A stretch of 10,245 nucleotides of DNA from Candidatus Nanoanaerosalina archaeon. GTDB lineage: Archaea > Nanohalarchaeota > Nanosalinia > Nanosalinales > Nanoanaerosalinaceae. Position numbers and translations under genes: made by a program. The notes under the pieces are model-generated. The model did no database searches, had not been told where the DNA came from, and saw only the letters and a list, made by a program, of their open reading frames with translations. Numbering within the stretch: the first letter of the stretch is position 1; the number at the start of each line of letters is the position of its first letter. The DNA is taken from NCBI GenBank assembly GCA_022729275.1, contig JALDAH010000032.1, positions 1 to 10,245 of the forward strand. Reading direction: 5' to 3'. Positions 7,170 through 10,245 of the stretch are shown piece by piece.

Positions 7170-7466
7170 TCATTCCCTGATCATGTCATATAAAAAGTAC
7201 ATGCCTCCGAAGAGAAGGGAAGTTATAACAACGAGCTTCTTAAAATCTGATTTATTCATTTCCTTCAGCTTTTCCACATACTTCCTAACAGTGTTCCTAG
7301 ATACTCCAACCCTCTTAGATATATCAGACTGATTTAAACCTCTAGAGCTGTACCTGACTATTTCCTTCAGGTGTACTGGGTTAAGACCATATTTTCCGGC
7401 TATAATCCTGAGTTCGTCCTCAAGAACATCCTCGTTCTCCACAAGATCGGAAAGTTCAAGCCCCAT
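7170..7466 (-). CDS. Membrane-anchored helix-turn-helix protein
   Basis: This 98-residue protein has a clear HTH at about residues 43-66 (LNQSDISKRVGVSRNTVRKY), with an acidic helical region before it. One hydrophobic segment follows at about 78-94 (LVVITSLLFGGMYFLYD), leaving almost no tail. It looks like a DNA-binding domain tethered to the membrane by its C-terminus, with the HTH in the cytoplasm. No sensor domain is visible, so its signal is unknown. The ATG at 7466 is preferred over a TTG at 7478 because a TATA-like box (7493-7502) lies about 30 bases before it. The gene converges on the thymidylate synthase-like gene with a 4-base gap. An inverted repeat just upstream may be its operator. 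Confidence 0.75.
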   Translation of the reverse strand: MGLELSDLVENEDVLEDELRIIAGKYGLNPVHLKEIVRYSSRGLNQSDISKRVGVSRNTVRKYVEKLKEMNKSDFKKLVVITSLLFGGMYFLYDMIRE

Positions 7467-7492
7467 ACTATATATCAAGTTCGTCAGATAGG

Positions 7493-7502
7493 TTTAAAAA
7501 AT
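7493..7502 (-). promoter_or_regulatory. TATA-like box for the HTH gene
   Basis: The minus-strand sequence TTTTTTAAAC lies about 27-36 bases before the ATG at 7466, with no Shine-Dalgarno, so the mRNA is probably leaderless or nearly so. Confidence 0.4.
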
Positions 7503-7521
7503 TAACTTATATGGATTTAAA

Positions 7522-7536
7522 TTACCATATTGGTAA
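7522..7536. promoter_or_regulatory. Operator-like inverted repeat upstream of the HTH gene
   Basis: TTACCA (7522-7527) and TGGTAA (7531-7536) are perfect inverted 6-mers around a TAT centre. The site lies about 20 bases upstream of the TATA-like box of the HTH gene, a position suited to a dimeric regulator, possibly the HTH protein itself. This role is inferred from position only. Confidence 0.35.
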
Positions 7537-7648
7537 AATTTTATCATTATGTAATAAATAGATACTGTAACTTACAGACAGGATTAGATACTTAATCAGG
7601 ATAAACTGAGAGTTCAAAATAAATGAACAGCACAAAATCAAAGAAATA

Positions 7649-7948
7649 TTATGTGGCTCTGGGCCCCTTGAAGTGATCTCCTTCACGGTTATCTGTGTTA
7701 GAAAAAACTTTATCCAATGAAAAACTTTCCTTTACCTCGTCCTCTCTTCTCCGGTCATCCAATTCTATCGGATGAAAAGCTGGATCAATTCCCTCGGTAT
7801 TTATACCATCAAGAGATCTGAAAGAACCTAAAGCTTCTATGAAGTCTCCTTTAAACTTCTCGATCTCATCATCAGAAAGTTTAATCCTGGCATTTTCCGA
7901 AACAGAAATTATGGTTTCCCTGTCAACAACGTTTTCTATATCTACCAT
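7649..7948 (-). CDS. gatC: Aspartyl/glutamyl-tRNA amidotransferase subunit C
   Basis: GatC is the small belt subunit that wraps the GatA-GatB interface and is needed for a stable, active GatCAB. The 99-residue product matches the family along its length: an N-terminal helix with SENARIKLSDDEIEKF, a middle helix (ALGSFRSLDGINTEGIDP), the REDEV turn, and a C-terminal GDHFKGPRAT corresponding to the usual FFKVPRVL ending. A reading frame extends to an ATG at 7999, but the ATG at 7948 fits the normal family length and has a TATA-like box (7973-7982, minus strand) about 29 bases before it. The extra 17 residues of the longer form look unlike the family. The gene is separated from gatAB by about 4.4 kb and has its own promoter. 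Confidence 0.92.
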   Translation of the reverse strand: MVDIENVVDRETIISVSENARIKLSDDEIEKFKGDFIEALGSFRSLDGINTEGIDPAFHPIELDDRRREDEVKESFSLDKVFSNTDNREGDHFKGPRAT

Positions 7949-7972
7949 ATACCCTATAATTAGTAGAGAATT

Positions 7973-7982
7973 CTTAAAAAAC
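7973..7982 (-). promoter_or_regulatory. TATA-like box for gatC
   Basis: The minus-strand GTTTTTTAAG is centred about 29 bases from the ATG at 7948 and lies inside the longer reading frame starting at 7999, which argues for the shorter start and a very short leader. Confidence 0.4.
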
Positions 7983-8100
7983 AACTCGTCTCCCCCCACA
8001 ATTTAATGTCTGTTAATCATTGTAGAAGAAAACATATTTTATTAAACAAGTAATAGCAATACAAAAAAACATTTATAAACTAGTGAAAAGAAATTATAGT

Positions 8101-8250
8101 TAAGTCTAATAGCTTTAAGCGCTGGGCACGTGAAAAGCATCTTGTTTGGACAACAAGACAAAAAGACTTATTAAAAACAATTTTTGACTCGTTGGGCAAC
8201 GAATCGAAAATTTGGGCAAATTTTCTAGATTTAATTAGTTGTTATTAGAT
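8101..8250 (+). ncRNA. Candidate structured RNA upstream of ftsZ: hairpins with GGRC loops
   Basis: No coding sequence lies between gatC and ftsZ (7949-8363). Within it, hairpin A (8141-8157) pairs CTTGTT with AACAAG around TGGAC. Hairpin B (8186-8205) pairs TCGTT with AACGA around GGGC, with outer GA/TC pairs after a mismatch. Hairpin C (8206-8225) pairs GAAAATTT with AAATTTTC perfectly around GGGC. B and C abut exactly, are both 20 nt, begin GA and end TC, and share TTGGGCAA while their stems differ in sequence. A further TGGGCA occurs at 8123-8128 without a good stem. A TATA-like TTTATAAAC at 8072-8080 could start a transcript near 8101. The 3' end is unclear. Alternatively these are protein-binding DNA palindromes. 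No known family is recognised. Confidence 0.4.
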
Positions 8251-8295
8251 ATTTCTCCGAAAAGTTTCTCTACTTCTCGGAAGGACTTTACAAAC

Positions 8296-8348
8296 AAAGG
8301 TTGGTATCCACTGTTTAAAAAACATAGTTGTGTTGAATAACAACCTTT
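8296..8348. repeat. Inverted repeat flanking the ftsZ promoter
   Basis: AAAGGTTG (8296-8303) and CAACCTTT (8341-8348) are perfect inverted 8-mers separated by 37 bases, with the TATA-like box between them and the second copy in the predicted leader. They could be a pair of operator half-sites. They cannot both be in the mRNA if transcription starts near 8340. Confidence 0.35.
8314..8322 (+). promoter_or_regulatory. ftsZ TATA-like box and purine-rich leader
   Basis: TTTAAAAAA predicts a start near 8340, leaving a leader of about 24 nt. The leader contains AAGGGGAT (8350-8356), about 8 bases before the ATG at 8364, a weak match to a ribosome-binding site. Confidence 0.45.
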
Positions 8349-8363
8349 CAAGGGGATAAAAAA

Positions 8364-9437
8364 ATGGAAAAGATTGTAGATGATGCGGTAAATGGAAATT
8401 CAAAACAAAACGAGCAGTTTGAAGATATAAAGGATGCTAAAATCCTAGTTGTTGGAGTCGGGGGAGCAGGTAATAACATGATAACCCGGATGCACAACAA
8501 AAATGCTACAGGTGCGGAAACCGTAGCAGTTAACACGGACAAACAGCACCTCCAGGTATCAAGGGCTGATAGAAAAATTTTGATAGGTCAAGATCTTACA
8601 AGAGGTCTTGGAGCAGGAGGACACCCTGAAAGAGGTTCCAAAGCTGCTGAAGAAAACAGGTCAGAACTAAGATCGCTTTTTGCAGATGCTGATATGGTCT
8701 TCCTCTGCTGTGGTCTGGGAGGTGGAACAGGTACAGGAGCAATACCTGTACTTGCAGATATTGCAAAGAGCGAGGACTGCATCGTCATAGGAACCGTCAC
8801 GATGCCATTCCAGATAGAAGGTGCAAGAAAATCAAAGGCAGAAGACGGTCTTCTACGTTTGAGGCAACACGTTGACACTGCAATCGTTATCGAAAACGAC
8901 AAACTGATCGAGATTGCGGGAGACATGCCTCTTGACCAGGCTTTCGGAGTGGCTGACGAACTGATCACAACGATGATACAGGGAGTCACCGAAACAATAT
9001 CAGAGCCTTCACTTGTAAACCTTGATTATGCGGACGTCAAAGCAATTATGCACTCAGGCGGAGTTGCAGTTGTCGGTTATGGTGAGTCCGACACAAGTAA
9101 CAAAGGAAAAGAAGCAATCGCAGAAGCTCTTTCCAACCCCCTACTTGATGTTGACTTCGAGGGTGCAAACGGTGCTTTGATCCACGTTGAAGGAGGAAAC
9201 GACCTATCACTTAACGAAATCAATGACATAGGTCAGACTGTCATGGAGAAGCTTGATCCTCAGGCACAAGTTATCTGGGGAGCAAGGCTGAACGACGATC
9301 TTACGAACAAAGTTCAGGTAATAGCTATCGTCACAGGCGTAAATTCCCCCTACGTCTTAGGTCCTGTAGACAAGCATGACTCCGATGCAGAAGTTTCGGA
9401 CATGGAAGAATTAGGATTAAGAGTGGTAAAGCACTAA
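8364..9437 (+). CDS. ftsZ: Cell division GTPase FtsZ (FtsZ2-like archaeal type)
   Basis: FtsZ is the tubulin-like GTPase that forms the division ring. The nucleotide-binding start VVGVGGAGNN is at 29-38, the tubulin signature GGGTGTG at 119-125, and the T7 catalytic loop NLDYADV at 219-225, with N219, D221 and D224 for GTP hydrolysis across the subunit interface. All expected residues are present. Features such as VNTDKQHL (56-63), GLGAGG (81-86), VIWGAR (303-308) and TGVNSPYVLGP (324-334) resemble euryarchaeal FtsZ2 as I remember it, more than FtsZ1. The 357-aa chain has a short acidic linker and ends in EELGLRVVKH, which probably acts as the C-terminal peptide that contacts membrane tethers such as SepF. 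The ATG at 8364 follows a purine-rich site and the family-typical MEKIVDDA start. It stands alone between two RNA-like regions. Confidence 0.97.
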   Translation: MEKIVDDAVNGNSKQNEQFEDIKDAKILVVGVGGAGNNMITRMHNKNATGAETVAVNTDKQHLQVSRADRKILIGQDLTRGLGAGGHPERGSKAAEENRSELRSLFADADMVFLCCGLGGGTGTGAIPVLADIAKSEDCIVIGTVTMPFQIEGARKSKAEDGLLRLRQHVDTAIVIENDKLIEIAGDMPLDQAFGVADELITTMIQGVTETISEPSLVNLDYADVKAIMHSGGVAVVGYGESDTSNKGKEAIAEALSNPLLDVDFEGANGALIHVEGGNDLSLNEINDIGQTVMEKLDPQAQVIWGARLNDDLTNKVQVIAIVTGVNSPYVLGPVDKHDSDAEVSDMEELGLRVVKH

Positions 9438-9441
9438 AAAT

Positions 9442-9675
9442 CCCCCCCTATATAATTTCAACAATTCCCCCCCCAGGGTCGGAAGGCTTGAACCCTTCCG
9501 ATCCCATTCAAGGGTTCAAAAAAACCTTGAAAGACATCCTTCGAAGAGAAGGATGGCAAAATGTTGTAGGCCATGCCTACAATAGGTGGTGCATCCCTCT
9601 GCTAGGGAATAATTCTGAACTTCCCCCCCCACAGAATATTTAGCCTAGCAAGACACTATTTCTTAACCCCCCCCC
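9442..9675 (+). repeat. Four poly-C tracts (C7-C9)
   Basis: C-runs occur at 9442-9448 (7), 9467-9474 (8), 9623-9630 (8) and 9667-9675 (9), all on the plus strand within 235 bases, in an otherwise AT-rich window with no comparable C- or G-run elsewhere. Two precede the predicted RNA start and two fall in its predicted unpaired segments. The minus strand carries the matching G-runs, able to form quadruplexes. Confidence 0.9.
9449..9458 (+). promoter_or_regulatory. TATA box for the C-tract RNA
   Basis: TATATAATTT lies between two poly-C tracts just after ftsZ. Its centre is about 23-25 bases from G9476, the first base of a long hairpin, so the predicted transcript would begin with that stem. 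Confidence 0.5.
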
Positions 9676-9706
9676 ACGGGTGTACCACCTAAACCAATCA
9701 TTTTTT
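9476..9706 (+). ncRNA. Candidate novel structured non-coding RNA with poly-C loops
   Basis: This stretch between ftsZ and aIF5A has no plausible reading frame but is filled with stems. P1: GGGTCGGAAGG (9476-9486) pairs with CCTTCCGA..CCC (9494-9505, one bulge). P2: TTCAAGG (9507-9513) with CCTTGAA (9525-9531). P3: CATCCTTC (9535-9542) with GAAGGATG (9548-9555). P4: TTGTAGGC (9564-9571) with GCCTACAA (9575-9582). P5: TAGGTGGTGCA (9583-9593) with TGTACCACCTA (9681-9691), 11 pairs including one G-U, closing over P6. P6: TGCTAGG (9600-9606) with CCTAGCA (9644-9650), continued by ATTCTG/CAGAAT (9612-9617, 9632-9637) with C8 in its apical loop. A C9 run lies unpaired inside P5. A TATA box at 9449-9458 and a T6 run (9701-9706) give it its own start and stop. 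It is not recognisably RNase P, SRP, tRNA or a snoRNA. Confidence 0.6.
9701..9706 (+). terminator. T6 run ending the candidate RNA
   Basis: TTTTTT follows ten bases after the closing stem P5, a typical archaeal oligo-T stop, and precedes the separate aIF5A promoter. Confidence 0.4.
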
Positions 9707-9719
9707 CTACAAAAATCAC

Positions 9720-9758
9720 ATATTTTAAAAGAATTCAAGACACAATAACAACAGAGGT
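9720..9758 (+). promoter_or_regulatory. aIF5A promoter and Shine-Dalgarno
   Basis: ATATTTTAAAAG (9720-9731) is a TATA-like box predicting a start near 9751. The short leader has GAGGT at 9754-9758, seven bases before the ATG at 9766, so the gene is transcribed separately from the upstream RNA and uses a ribosome-binding site. Confidence 0.5.
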
Positions 9759-9765
9759 TCTAGTT

Positions 9766-10152
9766 ATGCCACAACAGGTAGATGTAAATAGTGTAAGAAA
9801 AGGAGGATATTTGCTTATCGATGAAGAACCATGTCAGGTAAAATCTGTGAATAAATCCTCACCAGGAAAACACGGAGCAGCAAAGTATAAGATCAGAGCA
9901 GAAGGTATATTTGATGGACAGACCAGAAACATGGTTGAAAAGGGAGGTACAAAGCTTTTAACCCCTGATATAAAGAAGAAAGTCGGACAGGTCGTATCCA
10001 TAAAAGGAGATATAGCGCAGATAATGGACATGGACACATACCAGACAGAAGAAATGAAGCTACCGGAAGATTTAGATGTCACCGAAGGACAAGAAATCGT
10101 TTATTGGGATATAGAAGGTAGAAAATTGGTGAAAGGGAAGAACAAGAAATAA
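9766..10152 (+). CDS. eif5a: Translation factor aIF5A (hypusine-containing)
   Basis: aIF5A binds the ribosomal E/P region and rescues stalled peptide bond formation, notably at proline-rich stretches. It acts only after one lysine is converted to hypusine or deoxyhypusine. The N-terminal SH3-like domain contains the modification loop SSPGKHGAAK, with the modified residue at K35. The C-terminal OB-fold runs from about residue 70 and includes KGDIAQIMDMDTYQTEEMKLPED. At 128 residues it is normal length. The modification enzyme, deoxyhypusine synthase, is not in the window. The start is fixed by GAGGT upstream and the usual MPQQVD-type N-terminus. The gene is monocistronic here, with its own promoter and a palindromic terminator. 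Confidence 0.96.
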   Translation: MPQQVDVNSVRKGGYLLIDEEPCQVKSVNKSSPGKHGAAKYKIRAEGIFDGQTRNMVEKGGTKLLTPDIKKKVGQVVSIKGDIAQIMDMDTYQTEEMKLPEDLDVTEGQEIVYWDIEGRKLVKGKNKK

Positions 10153-10177
10153 ATCCCTTTCTCACAAAATATCTTTT

Positions 10178-10193
10178 AAAAAACTAGTTTTTT
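10178..10193 (+). terminator. Palindromic T-run terminator after aIF5A
   Basis: AAAAAACTAGTTTTTT is a perfect 16-base palindrome 26 bases after the aIF5A stop, ending in T6. The rest of the window (to 10245) is very AT-rich with TATA-like stretches and no gene. Confidence 0.6.
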
Positions 10194-10245
10194 CTATATA
10201 TTTTAAATAAAAGTTACAACACTTTTTTTAAATACAATTTATAAC

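Noticed and set aside
7949..7999. N-terminal extension of GatC from the ATG at 7999
   Set aside because: The 17 extra residues do not match the family, and the likely TATA box lies within this stretch.
8141..8225. CRISPR array
   Set aside because: The units abut with no spacers, the stem sequences differ, and no cas gene is present.
8588..8989. 133-codon antisense reading frame within ftsZ
   Set aside because: It is the complement of strongly conserved FtsZ codons and its Ser/Pro-rich product looks like a shadow.
9476..9530. SRP RNA or tRNA, suggested by CGGAAGG and GGGTTCAA
   Set aside because: CGGAAGG is in a paired stem and not a tetraloop, the SRP Alu and S-domain motifs are absent, and there is no cloverleaf or acceptor stem around GGGTTCAA.
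9476..9706. RNase P RNA, suggested by GAAAGAC and ACAGAA segments
   Set aside because: The two segments cannot form the P4 helix seen in RNase P, the spacing is wrong, and the other conserved regions are missing.
1..10245. Transposon, prophage or integration site
   Set aside because: No transposase, integrase, tRNA target or flanking direct repeats were found around the unusual 3271-7466 block.

Overview
The window reads as chromosomal DNA from a low-GC archaeon. It carries an archaeal-type FtsZ (closest by eye to the FtsZ2 group), the hypusine-site translation factor aIF5A, a complete GatCAB amidotransferase set, and a thymidylate-synthase homologue of the small (about 220 aa) archaeal form. 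Several genes have a TATA-like box about 25-30 bases before the ATG and no room for a leader, which is typical of archaeal leaderless mRNAs. The proteins are lysine-rich and not acidic, so an extreme 'salt-in' halophile is unlikely. The lineage (DPANN or another euryarchaeote) cannot be settled from this window.

Layout. 1-354 (+): 3' end of a HAD-family phosphatase. 381-3552 (-): gatB and gatA overlapping by 4 bases, preceded by a small His/Cys-rich protein with a C-terminal membrane anchor. 3553-3795: divergent intergenic region with a strong hairpin. 3796-4821 (+): an unrecognised cysteine-rich protein. 4893-7165 (+): a two-gene operon of a winged-helix protein whose C-terminal half looks like a divergent class III ribonucleotide reductase (NrdD), and a thymidylate synthase-like protein lacking the catalytic cysteine. 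7170-7466 (-): a membrane-anchored HTH protein. 7649-7948 (-): gatC, well away from gatAB. 8364-9437 (+): ftsZ, preceded by a region with a row of hairpins sharing a GGRC loop. 9438-9765: a dense series of hairpins interrupted by C7-C9 tracts, with its own TATA box and a T-run, which looks like a gene for a structured RNA of about 230 nt. 9766-10152 (+): aIF5A, followed by a palindromic terminator.

How the parts relate. GatA, GatB and GatC together form the tRNA-dependent amidotransferase that makes Asn-tRNA and/or Gln-tRNA; the set is split over two loci about 4.4 kb apart. FtsZ (division) and aIF5A (translation elongation) are ordinary core genes, and the odd feature there is the RNA-like DNA on both sides of ftsZ. 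The 3796-7165 block is the best candidate for an undescribed system: translationally coupled homologues of two deoxynucleotide-synthesis enzymes, each apparently missing its hallmark catalytic element, one of them fused to a DNA-binding domain, beside a Cys-rich protein. This suggests a nucleotide-responsive regulator or a repurposed deoxynucleotide enzyme pair rather than a standard biosynthetic operon. That interpretation is inference.
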